64,000 nucleotides of DNA from Rhodoferax sp. GTDB lineage: Bacteria > Pseudomonadota > Gammaproteobacteria > Burkholderiales > Burkholderiaceae_C. The notes beneath the pieces are model-generated. The model was not told the origin of the DNA. It searched no databases and saw only the letters and a program-made list of their open reading frames with translations. This document shows, piece after piece, positions 16,079-25,985 of this stretch. The stretch is taken from assembly GCA_008015235.1 (NCBI GenBank), contig SSFF01000004.1:186001-250000 (forward strand). Reading direction: 5' to 3'. Made by a program: the position numbers and the translations under genes. The number at the start of each line of letters is the position of its first letter. The stretch's first letter is position 1.

Positions 16079-17118
16079 TTTTTCAATGGAAATTGGACTC
16101 TAGCCCGCGTACCTGCTGCGGATGGCGCTGCAAAAATGAGAGCGCCTGCAGCGCCGTAGCGGGTCTGCAGGCGTGCGCGCACCTGGGCCACGCCAAAGTG
16201 ATCTGGGCCTTGCAGGGCATTGAGGTCCCGGGTACTGCCGACGCCGGTGTCACTGACTTCCAGCACCAGCAAATCGCCTTCCTGGTGGGCAGCCACGGTG
16301 ATGCTGCCGCCTTCCACCTGGGGCTCCAGCCCGTGCTGGATGCAGTTTTCCACCAGCGCCTGCAGCAGCAGGGGCGGCACCGGCTGGGTGGCCAGCGCGG
16401 GTGGCAGTTGCAGGCTGTAGTGCAGGCGCGGCCCCATGCGCACGGCCATCAGCGCCAGGTAGTCCTGCAGGCGGTCGAATTCCTGCTGCAGGGGGTGTTC
16501 GGTGCGCCGCGAAGCGTCGAGCGTGGCACGCAGATAGCCCACCAGGTGGTCCAGCATGTCCTGGGCGCGGGTGGCGTCCAGACCGATGAGCACCCGCAGG
16601 TTGGCCAGGGTGTTGAACAGCATGTGGGGTTCGAGTTGCGACTGCAACAGCTGCAGCTGGGTCTCGGCGGCCTGGCGGCGGGCGATCTCGGCGTTTTCGC
16701 GGGCCCGTGCCAGCTGGGCGCGGCTGGCGAAGAAGTGGGTGATGACGATGCCGCATACCAGGCTCAGGGCCAGGAAGCCCCAGGCCTTGCGCGGGTCGTG
16801 CGCCCAGTAGGCCATGCTGTCCTTGCCCAGCAGCAGGTCGGCCAGCACCACACCGGACAGAAACCCGAGTACCGAGCCTACCGGCACCACCAGCGCGATG
16901 CGTCGCCATTGGGTGTCCCACTCACGAATGAACCAGTGAATGCCGAGGTGGTTGAACCAGCCGATCAGCAGTCCGATGCACTGCGAGTAGACCCAGTTGG
17001 TGCCGAATTCTTCGGTGCCAAAAACGGTGATGCCCAGCGCAATGACGGTGTTGAGAACGACGGTCGGCAACAGGTGGTTCAGTGCCGATCCGTGCAGGTT
17101 GGGGAGCCAGGGGCGCAT
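16075..17118 (-). CDS. LytS-type sensor histidine kinase
   Basis: The protein has 347 residues. Four hydrophobic segments occupy about residues 13-125 and could sense a membrane or small ligand signal. A short coil follows, then the His_kinase (LytS/YehU) box LEPHMLFNTLANLRVLIG with the phospho-accepting histidine. The C-terminal ATPase domain shows LVENCIQHGLEP (N box) and SDTGVG (G box). It phosphorylates the LytTR regulator encoded directly downstream. Upstream in the same direction are two small membrane proteins, one of a '2TM' type that in other bacteria is often fused to LytS-like kinases. Confidence 0.92.
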   Translation of the reverse strand: MRPWLPNLHGSALNHLLPTVVLNTVIALGITVFGTEEFGTNWVYSQCIGLLIGWFNHLGIHWFIREWDTQWRRIALVVPVGSVLGFLSGVVLADLLLGKDSMAYWAHDPRKAWGFLALSLVCGIVITHFFASRAQLARARENAEIARRQAAETQLQLLQSQLEPHMLFNTLANLRVLIGLDATRAQDMLDHLVGYLRATLDASRRTEHPLQQEFDRLQDYLALMAVRMGPRLHYSLQLPPALATQPVPPLLLQALVENCIQHGLEPQVEGGSITVAAHQEGDLLVLEVSDTGVGSTRDLNALQGPDHFGVAQVRARLQTRYGAAGALIFAAPSAAGTRARVQFPLKK

Positions 17119-17136
17119 GGGATGGGGAGGTGGTTT

Positions 17137-17427
17137 TCAGGGGCGTTCGTTGCGCAGGCGCTGGCGTTCGCGTTCCAGCAAGGACTGGTGCAGCCCGAAG
17201 CCGTGTGAGCCGAAAAATACCACGAAGCCGTGAATCAGCAAACCCAGGCCCCAGCCAAAGGCCGGGAAGATGGCCCAGTGCTGTCCGGTGGCGGCGGACC
17301 GGGTCAGCAACAACAGGTTGACCAGCACGAACACGGTGGCGTGGATGTACCAGCCCATCTTGGCGCCGGCACGCTTGCGGGCCATTTTTTCCTGTGCGGG
17401 TGTCAGGTGGGAAGGGGTGTAGTCCAT
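17137..17427 (-). CDS. 2TM-domain small membrane protein
   Basis: The protein has 96 residues, start MDYTPSH. A basic N-terminus (AQEKMARKRAGAKMGWYIHATVF) leads into two transmembrane helices with the GWGLGLLIHGFVVFFG pattern of the 2TM domain, then a charged C-terminal helix (LLERERQRLRNERP). It ends 18 bases before the histidine-kinase start. Since 2TM domains are frequently the N-terminal part of LytS-like kinases, it is a plausible accessory sensor subunit; this is inference. Confidence 0.75.
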   Translation of the reverse strand: MDYTPSHLTPAQEKMARKRAGAKMGWYIHATVFVLVNLLLLTRSAATGQHWAIFPAFGWGLGLLIHGFVVFFGSHGFGLHQSLLERERQRLRNERP

Positions 17428-17453
17428 GGTGAAACTCCTTAGGGGGTGAAAAA

Positions 17454-17867
17454 TTACAAAAGACCCAGCCACTGGCCCCAGACCAGCTGGCCCAGGTAAC
17501 GGCTGGGAAGCAGGGTGAATAGGCCCGCAATCACACAGGTGTCACGGTACAGGTTCTGCATGAAGCGGCGGTGCGTGGCGTAGTCCTTGCGCGCCAGCGC
17601 CACAAAGGACTTGGTCAGGCCGAAGGCGGTGAGCGGCACCAGCAGGTGGATGGGGGTGTAGCCGCCCAGGTTGGGCAATTGGTAGTCACGGATGAACAGG
17701 GCCGACAGTGCGGTCAGCACCATGAGCGTGACCCAGGCGTAGCCGAAGGCGCGGTGCAGACGCGGGCGCTGCACCGGGGCCAGCCGGGCATACAGGGCTA
17801 CGGGCCCGAGAGCGAATGCACCGAGGGCTGCGGTGAGGTGAACGGCGATGACGGGAGACATTTGCAT
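17454..17867 (-). CDS. DUF2306-type membrane protein
   Basis: The protein has 137 residues and four predicted transmembrane helices. The conserved pattern LHRAFGYAWVTLMVLTALSALFI, with KDYATHRRFMQNLY later, is typical of DUF2306: histidines near membrane edges, reminiscent of cytochrome b-like or haem-binding bundles. It is the first gene of a compact four-gene unit with 2TM, LytS and LytTR genes (26-base gap to the next). The function is unknown, possibly a signal input for the kinase. Confidence 0.72.
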   Translation of the reverse strand: MQMSPVIAVHLTAALGAFALGPVALYARLAPVQRPRLHRAFGYAWVTLMVLTALSALFIRDYQLPNLGGYTPIHLLVPLTAFGLTKSFVALARKDYATHRRFMQNLYRDTCVIAGLFTLLPSRYLGQLVWGQWLGLL

Positions 17868-17993
17868 GGCAGGCTTTCAGTGACTGTCGATGGACGGCAC
17901 TGTGCCTGCGGGGTGGGTCTACCGCCACCCGCGTGCGACGAAATGCGCAGGGCGCGGCGTGAAATGCAGCTGCCCGGCGTGAATGGCGCCGAT

Positions 17994-18614
17994 TCAGGCC
18001 ACGAACAGCAGCATGCACATAAAGTGGCACAGGCTGCCGGCCAGCACGAAAAGGTGCCAGATGCCGTGGCCGTGGCGCACCCGGTGGCTTTGCACGTAGA
18101 AGTAAATCCCGGCACTGTAGGCCAGGCCGCCGGCCAGTAGCCAGGCCATGCCACCTGCGGGCAGGGCCTGGGTGAGCGGCTTCCAGGCAATCACCACCAG
18201 CCAGCCCATGAGCGCGTACAGCACCAGCGAGAGCTTGCGCGTGCGCCGCCCCAGGAAGTGCTCCTGCAGCACGCCGGCCACGGCCAATCCCCAGATCAGG
18301 CCGAACAGGGTCCAGCCCCAGGTGCCTTGCAGGGTGACGAGGGCAATGGGGGTGTAGGTGCCGGCAATCAGCAGATAGATGGCATGGTGGTCCAGCTTCT
18401 GCAGTACCGCCTTGACGTGCGGTGTGCGCACCGCGTGGTACAGAGTGGAAAAACCATAGAGCAGCACCAGCGTGGCGCCATAGACACCGAAGCTCAGGGC
18501 CTTGAGCAGGCTGCCCTGCTGCACGGCCAGGGTCATCAGGATGGACAGGCCCGACACCGCGAGCGCGGCGCCCACGAGGTGGCTGATGGCGTTGAATCGT
18601 TCACCGGGGTACAT
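17994..18614 (-). CDS. Hemolysin III / TrhA (PAQR-like) membrane protein
   Basis: The protein has 206 residues. The start is at MYPGERFNAISHLVGA with AAGGAAG upstream. The seven-TM pattern and HlyIII blocks are present: ERFNAISHLVG, LYGFSTLYHAV, LDHHAIYLLIAGTYTP and HGHGIWHLFVLAGSLCHF, with the conserved histidines that bind zinc in PAQR-type proteins. E. coli TrhA (YqfA) belongs to this family and affects membrane energetics and fatty-acid balance. It lies 13 bases after the lipase-like gene on the same strand. Confidence 0.9.
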   Translation of the reverse strand: MYPGERFNAISHLVGAALAVSGLSILMTLAVQQGSLLKALSFGVYGATLVLLYGFSTLYHAVRTPHVKAVLQKLDHHAIYLLIAGTYTPIALVTLQGTWGWTLFGLIWGLAVAGVLQEHFLGRRTRKLSLVLYALMGWLVVIAWKPLTQALPAGGMAWLLAGGLAYSAGIYFYVQSHRVRHGHGIWHLFVLAGSLCHFMCMLLFVA

Positions 18615-18627
18615 CGTTTGCGCTTCC

Positions 18628-19884
18628 TTAGGGTGTTGTGTCAGGCGTGGCCATCCACGCTTCAATCTGGGCAAAGACCTCAGGCGTCTGGAGCAGGCCC
18701 AGGTGGGTGGTGCTGTAGAACGTGCGGGTGTGTGTGGACGGCAGGGCCAGGTCGAACGCTGGATTGGCGTGGCGCCCGAGCGCGCTGTCCAGCGGCACCA
18801 GGCCGTCCCCCACCCACTGGCTGCGCACTGCGCCCGGTGTGGGTTGGGCCACCGCGGCAATGGCGTAGCAGCGCACACCCTGGGGCAGCGGTACTGGCGT
18901 GCGCGTGTCGTTGGGGATGGCAAAGCGGTCGTGGGGCGCCCAGTCTTGGTCCAGCAGGTTGCCATGGCGCAGGTCGGTGGTGCCGGCACTGCGGATCTTG
19001 CCCAGGCGTGCCAGGGCGCGCGAATAGGGGCTGGCCTCCAGCACACGGTCGACCACGTTGCCCGCGCGCTCCACCATCGATCCGTGGTGGGGTGTACCTA
19101 CAAAAAAGAGCTGCACCAGTTTTCGGGGCCAGCTGTGACCGGCTGCCTGTGCGTAATGCAAGGCGCTACGGGCCAGCAGGCCCCCCATGCTGAATCCGAC
19201 GATCCGCAGGCGTTGCACCGGCACGGGCCAGGCCTGTACCAGTTGCTCCAGCCGTTCTGCCAGCTCCCTGCCATTGTGGGAGATGTGGCGACCGGTGTTG
19301 TAGTGCAGCCAGAGGGTGCTGTGGGCCGGGTTGTTGGCAAGCGCAAGCACCGGGGCGGTCGCATTGCGGGCCCATTGCAGGTCGTTCATGCAGTGGCCAT
19401 GCAGCATCAGCAGCAAATCGCCCTGCGCCTGCGGGTAGGCCTGGGCCAGCGCCGCGGTGTTCAGCGGAAGCGGCTTTCCATTTTGGCGGAACGCCATGGA
19501 CACGCACAGCGGGTTGTCGTTGGCCGTCAGGTGGTCTCCCAGCACGCCGTTGACGATGGCCAGAACGGCTTCGCGTTCGCGGCTGGAGGGCAGGTGGTCA
19601 ATCTCCGGTTGCAACTTGCGCAGGGCAGCGTCCAGCCCACCGCCCACCAGCCGTGTGGTGCCGCGTATGGCGCCGTACACCGCGGCGCTGGATTTCTGCA
19701 GCAGGTGGTAGACGCTGGCATGGGTGCGGTTGCGGGGAGGCGTCGTGGTGCCGGCCAGCGGCGTCGGCAGGGCCAGGATGGTGTGGTGCATGGCTTCCAC
19801 CAGGTCATTGACCCCGAGGGTTGCTTGCACAGCGAGTCGGCTCAGGCCTCGCACATCGGAAAGCCGCAGGTGTTGGGTGTCCAT
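18628..19884 (-). CDS. Alpha/beta-hydrolase, lipase/PGAP1-like
   Basis: The protein has 418 residues from MDTQHLRLSD. The alpha/beta-hydrolase core is in the middle: LLLMLHGHCMNDLQW (oxyanion HG), GFSMGGLLARSALHYA (nucleophile serine in GxSxG) and LFFVGTPHHGSMVER, then GDGLVPLDSALG near the acid and THLGLLQTPEVF with the likely histidine. The pattern resembles triacylglycerol-lipase or PGAP1-like esterases. There is no signal peptide. The N-terminal ~150 residues are helical and of unknown role. It forms a probable operon with hemolysin III. Confidence 0.82.
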   Translation of the reverse strand: MDTQHLRLSDVRGLSRLAVQATLGVNDLVEAMHHTILALPTPLAGTTTPPRNRTHASVYHLLQKSSAAVYGAIRGTTRLVGGGLDAALRKLQPEIDHLPSSREREAVLAIVNGVLGDHLTANDNPLCVSMAFRQNGKPLPLNTAALAQAYPQAQGDLLLMLHGHCMNDLQWARNATAPVLALANNPAHSTLWLHYNTGRHISHNGRELAERLEQLVQAWPVPVQRLRIVGFSMGGLLARSALHYAQAAGHSWPRKLVQLFFVGTPHHGSMVERAGNVVDRVLEASPYSRALARLGKIRSAGTTDLRHGNLLDQDWAPHDRFAIPNDTRTPVPLPQGVRCYAIAAVAQPTPGAVRSQWVGDGLVPLDSALGRHANPAFDLALPSTHTRTFYSTTHLGLLQTPEVFAQIEAWMATPDTTP

Positions 19885-19896
19885 GGCTTCAATTGT

Positions 19897-19921
19897 GCAC
19901 ACATGTATATTAATTGTGTGC
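19897..19921. promoter_or_regulatory. Inverted repeat in the lipase-macA divergent gap
   Basis: GCACAC (19897-19902) and GTGTGC (19916-19921) form an inverted pair around an AT-rich core (ATGTATATTAAT). It may be a promoter or operator for the divergent genes. No regulator is linked to it. Confidence 0.3.
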
Positions 19922-20031
19922 GTACATTGCCGCGATTAGTCTGGGCGGCCTAAACCCCAGCAGCCGGACCCGGTATGGGTGCTTTACCTGGGCTACACAG
20001 TGGGTGCTGGGCTGGTTTCTACAATCAGTGC

Positions 20032-21411
20032 ATGAAGAAGACATATTGGTGGGCGGGGGCGGGCTTGGCATTGCTAGTGGCCGGTGGTGGGGCCTGGTGG
20101 GCCTTCAAGGACGGTACCGATGCAGTGCAGTACCGCACGGCCAGGATCGAACGCGGCAGCCTGCAGGCCACGGTGGCGGCCAGCGGCGCTGTCAATCCGG
20201 TGGCGCTGGTGACGGTGGGCTCCCAGGTGAGCGGCCAGATCCGCGACCTGCTGGTGGACTTCAATTCGGAAGTGAAAGCCGGGCAGTTGCTGGCGCAGAT
20301 CGACCCTGAAACCTTCGAGTACCGGGTGCGTTCGGCCCAGGCCGATGTGGATGCCGCCACTGCGGCGGTGCTGACGGCGCAGGCCAACCTGCTGGCGGCC
20401 AAGACCCAGGTTTCGCGCGCCCAGGTGGATTTGGACGAGGCACGGCGGGACTATGAGCGCAAGGCCAGCCTGGTGGAAAAACAGTTCATCGCCCAGAGTG
20501 AGGCCGACAAGGCCCGTGCGCTGGTGAACACCAGCACGGAAGCGCTGAAGGCGGTGCAGGCGCAGGTGGGGGTGGCCCAGGCCCAGGTGCAGTCGGCCCA
20601 GGCCAATGTGGCCCAGCGCCAAGCCTCTCTGGCGCAGGCTCGGGTGGACTTGGCGCGCACGCGCATCACCTCGCCAGTGAACGGCATCGTCATCAAGCGC
20701 ACCATCGAAAAAGGCCAGACCGTGGCCGCGAGCCTGCAGGCGCCCGAACTGTTCATCATTGCCCAGAACCTCTCGGACATGCAGGTGGAAGCTGCGATCG
20801 ACGAGAGCGATGTGGGGCGCTTGAAGGTGGGGCAGAAAGCCACCTTCACCGTCGATGCCTATCCGGGACAAACCTTCGAGGGCAGCATCAAGCAAGTGCG
20901 CAAGGCCGCCACCAACGTGGCCAACGTCGTTACCTATGTGGCTGTGGTGGGCTTTGCCAACGAGGCGGGCAAGCTGCTGCCGGGCATGACGGCCAATGTG
21001 AAGGTCGTGACCGATGTGCGCGACAACGTGCTCAAGGTCCCCAATGCAGCGCTGCGCGTGCGCATTGCCGGTGTGGAGCCGGCGGCAGCAGCGAGCCGTC
21101 CCCAAGGGGCGGCCAGCGCACCCGCAGTGCCTGGCAGTGCACCCAATCGGGATGTGGCAAAAGGCGGTGCGCGCGAGGCAACCTCAGCGGCCGTTCGTGG
21201 ACGCGTTTACCTGCAGGATGGTGCCGGTGCTGTGCAAGCCTACAACGTGCGCTTGGGCATTACCGATGGCACCAGCACCGAGCTGATCGTCTCCAGCAAC
21301 AACCCGAACGCCGAGTTCTTGAAAGAAGGCGCCACCGTCATCACCGGTGTGGTGTCGGCAGGGGTCGGTACAGGTGCCAAGCCCGCTGCCGGGCCGCGCA
21401 TGGGGTTCTGA
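20032..21411 (+). CDS. macA: MacA-like periplasmic adaptor (HlyD/RND membrane fusion protein)
   Basis: The protein has 459 residues from ATG 20032. An N-terminal signal/anchor helix ([21 protein letters not shown]) is followed by a barrel-sandwich lipoyl half ([22 protein letters not shown]), a long alpha-hairpin coiled coil (about residues 100-215, rich in AQA repeats), the second lipoyl half ([17 protein letters not shown]) and a beta-barrel. A proline/alanine-rich insert near the C-terminus (residues ~350-400) is unusual. MacA links the inner-membrane MacB ATPase to an outer-membrane TolC-type channel. It is the first gene of an operon; MacB subunits follow at once, but no tolC gene is in the window. 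Confidence 0.9.
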   Translation: MKKTYWWAGAGLALLVAGGGAWWAFKDGTDAVQYRTARIERGSLQATVAASGAVNPVALVTVGSQVSGQIRDLLVDFNSEVKAGQLLAQIDPETFEYRVRSAQADVDAATAAVLTAQANLLAAKTQVSRAQVDLDEARRDYERKASLVEKQFIAQSEADKARALVNTSTEALKAVQAQVGVAQAQVQSAQANVAQRQASLAQARVDLARTRITSPVNGIVIKRTIEKGQTVAASLQAPELFIIAQNLSDMQVEAAIDESDVGRLKVGQKATFTVDAYPGQTFEGSIKQVRKAATNVANVVTYVAVVGFANEAGKLLPGMTANVKVVTDVRDNVLKVPNAALRVRIAGVEPAAAASRPQGAASAPAVPGSAPNRDVAKGGAREATSAAVRGRVYLQDGAGAVQAYNVRLGITDGTSTELIVSSNNPNAEFLKEGATVITGVVSAGVGTGAKPAAGPRMGF

Positions 21412-21415
21412 GACC

Positions 21416-22134
21416 GTGGCACTCATAGAAGCCCGCGACCTGACCAAGACTTATGTCATGGGGGCGCAGACCGTGCACGCCCTGCGCGGTGTCTCGCTCA
21501 CGGTGGAGGCCGGGGAGTTCGTGGCCATCATGGGCGCTTCGGGCTCGGGCAAGTCCACGCTCATGAACATCCTGGGCTGCCTGGACCAGCCCAGCAGCGG
21601 TGTCTACAGACTGGCTGGGGAAGAGGTCGAAACCATGACTCCCGACCAGTTGGCGTCGGTGCGCAACCGGCGTATCGGCTTCGTGTTCCAGCAGTTCAAC
21701 CTGCTGCCGCGCACCAGCGCGCTGGAGAACGTGGAGTTGCCCATGGTTTACGCCGGTGTGCGACCGGCCCAGCGCCGCGAAAAAGCCCAGGCTGCCTTGC
21801 AGCGCGTGGGCTTGGGTGAGCGCGGCGACCATACGCCTTCGGAGCTGTCCGGTGGTCAGCAGCAGCGCGTGGCGATTGCGCGTGCCTTGGTGAACCAGCC
21901 GGCGCTGATCCTGGCCGACGAACCCACAGGGGCGCTCGATACCCAGACCAGCAACGAGATCATGCGCTTGCTGACCGAACTGAATGACCAGGGCATGACG
22001 GTGGTGATCGTGACGCACGAGGCCGACATTGCCGCCTGGGCGCAGCGCCGCCTGGTGTTCCGTGACGGGCAGATCGTGGAGGACGTGCGCCAGCAGCCCT
22101 ACCGCCCGACCGATGCCGCGGCGGAGGTGGCGCT

Positions 22135-22138
<4 letters not shown>
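21416..22138 (+). CDS. macB: MacB-type ABC transporter ATP-binding protein
   Basis: The protein has 240 residues from a GTG at 21416, 5 bases after macA. All ABC motifs are intact: Walker [11 protein letters not shown]-loop FVFQQFN, signature [15 protein letters not shown], Walker [13 protein letters not shown] and the H-loop VTHE. It belongs to the LolD/MacB/FtsE branch. In classical MacB, ATPase and permease are one chain; here they are two genes overlapping by 4 bases (GTGA), so this is the split form. It powers export through the permease and MacA. Confidence 0.92.
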
Positions 22139-23367
<1,229 letters not shown>

Positions 23368-23370
<3 letters not shown>

Positions 23371-23432
23371 TTGCTATCAATACGATAGCTGAACTGCCAA
23401 TTTACATGCGGGCTGGGTGCCAAAAAAGCAAG
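23368..23432 (-). repeat. Dispersed palindromic repeat, copy I
   Basis: Reverse orientation. It begins at the macB stop codon (ATTGCTATCAATACGATAGC) and ends ATGCGGGCTGGGTGCCAA. It lies between macB and the radical SAM gene and may act as a transcription end. Confidence 0.7.
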
Positions 23433-23474
23433 AATTCACCGTGAATTGACGCGGTTCCGGCAGAAGTTTGAATA

Positions 23475-23490
23475 CTGTATGAAAATACAG
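23475..23490. promoter_or_regulatory. LexA (SOS) box
   Basis: CTGTATGAAAATACAG is a perfect match to the CTGT-N8-ACAG SOS box, with AT-rich core. It ends one base before the ATG of the radical SAM gene. LexA binding here would block transcription. I recall that the Pseudomonas aeruginosa orthologue PA0069 also belongs to the LexA regulon. Confidence 0.8.
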
Positions 23491-23491
23491 C

Positions 23492-24607
23492 ATGCATAAT
23501 CCGATCCACCGCCCGGAAGTCAATGTCCCGCAACCCCCGAAGGGGCGTGGCAGTGCGCACGCCATTGCGCACCGCTTCATGCAAGCACAGCGCGAGGCGG
23601 TCGACGACGGCTGGCAGCCTTGCGAAGGGGAGGGTGAGAGCCTGTCTGCTGGTGCCGCCGTGCCCACCCAATGGCGCTGGGAAGTGGCGCGCTCGGCCTT
23701 GACGCGCAACCGCTCGCCTGACGTGCCATTCGAGTTTTCGCTCAATCCCTACCGCGGCTGCGAGCATGGCTGCGCCTACTGTTTTGCCCGACCCACGCAC
23801 GCCTATCTGGACCTGTCTCCGGGGCTGGATTTCGAAACCCGCCTGGTGGCCAAGCGCAACATCGCCGAGTTGCTGTGCGCCGAGCTCTCGCGCCCGCGCT
23901 ACCAGCCCGCCGCACTGGCGTTGGGCACGGTAACCGATGCCTACCAGCCACTGGAGCGGCGCCTGGGCCTGACGCGCGCCTGCCTGCAGGTGCTGCTGCA
24001 GGCACGCCACCCGGTGGCCCTGGTCACCCGCGGCGCGGTGCTGGAGCGCGACCTGGACCTGTGGGCGGCGCTGGCACACATGGGGTTGGCGGTGGTGTAC
24101 GTCACCATCACCACCTTGGACAAGGAGGTGGCGCGCTGTCTGGAGCCGCGTGCGCCGACCCCGGCGCGGCGTCTGGCCCTGATTGCCGCATTGGCCGAGG
24201 CCGGGGTGCCGGTGGGGGTGAGCCTGTCGCCGCAAATTCCTTTCCTGACCAACGACCTGGAGCAGGTGCTGGAGGCCGCCGCCCAGGCCGGTGCCCGACG
24301 TGCCTTCTGCATCCCACTGCGCCTGCCTTGGGAGGTGGCGCCGCTGTTCAAGGAATGGCTGCAGCACCATGCACCGCTGCAGGCCGAACGCATCCTGGCG
24401 CGCGTGCGTGATCTGCACGGCGGGCGCGACAACGACCCGCGCTTCGGCTGGCGCATGCGTGGCCAGGGTATCTGGGCCGAACTGTTGCATCAGCGCTTCC
24501 ATGCAGCCTGCCGCCGTTTCGGCTACAGCACGCGCGAGGAACGCGCTGCCATGCCGCTGACGCTGTTTCGCCCACCCCTGCAGGCGGGCCAGGCCCAGCT
24601 TTTCTGA
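23492..24607 (+). CDS. PA0069-family radical SAM protein, SOS-regulated
   Basis: The protein has 371 residues. PPKGRGS near the N-terminus and the CEHGCAYCFARPTHAYLDL motif (CxxxCxxC cluster cysteines at about residues 91, 95 and 98) mark the PA0069/Rv2578c family, distant relatives of spore photoproduct lyase. A radical SAM barrel follows (ALGTVTDAYQPLE, VYVTITTLDKEV, GVPVGVSLSPQIPFLTN). The function is thought to be repair-related but is unproven. The ATG touches a perfect LexA box, so the gene is expected to be DNA-damage inducible. The message must be nearly leaderless or start upstream of the box. Confidence 0.9.
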   Translation: MHNPIHRPEVNVPQPPKGRGSAHAIAHRFMQAQREAVDDGWQPCEGEGESLSAGAAVPTQWRWEVARSALTRNRSPDVPFEFSLNPYRGCEHGCAYCFARPTHAYLDLSPGLDFETRLVAKRNIAELLCAELSRPRYQPAALALGTVTDAYQPLERRLGLTRACLQVLLQARHPVALVTRGAVLERDLDLWAALAHMGLAVVYVTITTLDKEVARCLEPRAPTPARRLALIAALAEAGVPVGVSLSPQIPFLTNDLEQVLEAAAQAGARRAFCIPLRLPWEVAPLFKEWLQHHAPLQAERILARVRDLHGGRDNDPRFGWRMRGQGIWAELLHQRFHAACRRFGYSTREERAAMPLTLFRPPLQAGQAQLF

Positions 24608-24669
24608 GCGTGCGTCGGAGACAATAGGCGCTTTTTAGGCAAGCGCACTGGCGCGGAAAGACCCCTATC

Positions 24670-25503
24670 TTGGACATTGCACTGCTGATCAAAGCTGCCC
24701 TCATGGGCATTGTGGAAGGCCTGACCGAATTCCTGCCCATTTCCAGTACCGGGCACCTCATCCTCGCCGGGGCCTTGCTGGGTTTTGACGACGACAAGGC
24801 CAAGGTGTTCGACATTGCCATCCAGACCGGCGCCATCTTCGCCGTCATCCTGGTGTACTGGCAGAAGATCCGCGACACCCTCATCGCACTGCCCACCGAG
24901 CGCCAGGCACAGGCCTTTGCGCTCAATGTGTTGATCGCCTTTGTGCCGGCCGTGCTGCTGGGTCTGCTGTTTGGCAAGGCCATCAAGGCGCACCTGTTTA
25001 CCCCCACGGTGGTGGCCAGTACCTTCATCCTGGGGGGCTTCATCATCCTGTGGGCCGAAGCCCGCCACAAGGCGAACCCGAACCTGGCGCGCATTACCGA
25101 CGTGGACCAGATGACGCCGCTGGACGCGCTGAAAGTCGGGCTGGTGCAGTGCCTGGCCATGGTGCCTGGCACCAGCCGCAGCGGTGCCACGATCATCGGC
25201 GGCATGTTCCTGGGACTGTCGCGCAAGGCGGCGACGGATTTTTCCTTCTACCTGGCCATTCCCACGCTCATCGGTGCCGGGGCCTACAGCCTGTACAAGG
25301 ACCGCGCCCTTCTGAGCCTGGCCGACCTGCCCTTGTTTGGGGTGGGGCTGGTCATGAGCTTTGTCAGTGCCTGGCTGTGCGTGCGCTGGCTCTTGCGCTT
25401 CATCTCCACCCACAGTTTCGTGGGCTTTGCCTACTACCGCATTGCCTTTGGGCTGGTGGTGCTGGGCACGGCCTGGACCGGGATGGTGACCTGGGCGGCT
25501 TGA
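24670..25503 (+). CDS. uppP: Undecaprenyl-diphosphatase UppP (BacA)
   Basis: The protein has 277 residues and is an integral membrane enzyme that converts undecaprenyl diphosphate to the monophosphate for peptidoglycan synthesis; overproduction gives bacitracin resistance. Both signature motifs are present: [20 protein letters not shown] near the N-terminus (catalytic Glu/Ser region) and [14 protein letters not shown] (catalytic Arg) near residue 170. The start is a TTG at 24670; no ATG fits the family N-terminus. It is followed by a 319-bp inverted-repeat element. Confidence 0.96.
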   Translation: MDIALLIKAALMGIVEGLTEFLPISSTGHLILAGALLGFDDDKAKVFDIAIQTGAIFAVILVYWQKIRDTLIALPTERQAQAFALNVLIAFVPAVLLGLLFGKAIKAHLFTPTVVASTFILGGFIILWAEARHKANPNLARITDVDQMTPLDALKVGLVQCLAMVPGTSRSGATIIGGMFLGLSRKAATDFSFYLAIPTLIGAGAYSLYKDRALLSLADLPLFGVGLVMSFVSAWLCVRWLLRFISTHSFVGFAYYRIAFGLVVLGTAWTGMVTWAA

Positions 25504-25583
25504 GTCTGGCTGGGTTTTCTTGCCAGTCATGTGGCGCTGGTGGCAGCTCGCAGACTTTGCTTGTTTTCCTTTTTTCCTCACAA

Positions 25584-25902
25584 CCCCCACTCACCCCCCG
25601 CCCTCTCGCCCCGCCGGGCGAGAGGGAGCCCAACAGCCACATTGGGCCGCGTGTGCAAACGAAGGGGAGTGCACGTGCCCAGTGGCGTTGGGACAAGAGA
25701 TTTCTTGTGCTAAATTGGCCTATAGCCCGCTTAGGTATTGCGTAGGTAGCTATTAAATTGGTAGCAAATGCAAGCCTTTTCAGCTAGCACAGCACCTAAG
25801 TACTCGCCGCACGTGCACTGCCTTTGTTTAACGTGACAGCCAAATGTGGCTGTTCAGGCTCCCTCTCGCCCGGCGGGGCGAGAGGGCGGGGGTGAGTGGG
25901 GG
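25584..25902. repeat. 319-bp inverted-repeat element with hairpin ends
   Basis: The 47-base left end (25584-25630) and 46-base right end (25857-25902) are almost perfect inverted copies, differing by one C. Each end contains its own hairpin, CCCTCTCGCCC-CGCC-GGGCGAGAGGG. The next ~50 bases on each side are also related in inverted orientation (CAACAGCCACATTGGG against the complement of CCAAATGTGGCTGTT, then AGTGCACGTGC). Repeat copy C sits at the centre. No protein is encoded. It fills most of the 480-base gap between uppP and the broken binding-protein gene and could end transcription from both. Confidence 0.8.
25711..25772 (+). repeat. Dispersed palindromic repeat, copy C
   Basis: AAATTGGCCTATAGCCCGCT, then TATTGCGTAGGTAGCTATT, AAATTGGTAGCAAATG. 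It lies at the centre of the 319-bp inverted-repeat element. Confidence 0.8.
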
Positions 25903-25985
25903 AATTGAGGAAGCCGCCTGCAAGGCAAAGTCTCCGAACCAACGCATTGCCCCATGGCTCCCTCGCGAAGCGCCCCCACACCAAG

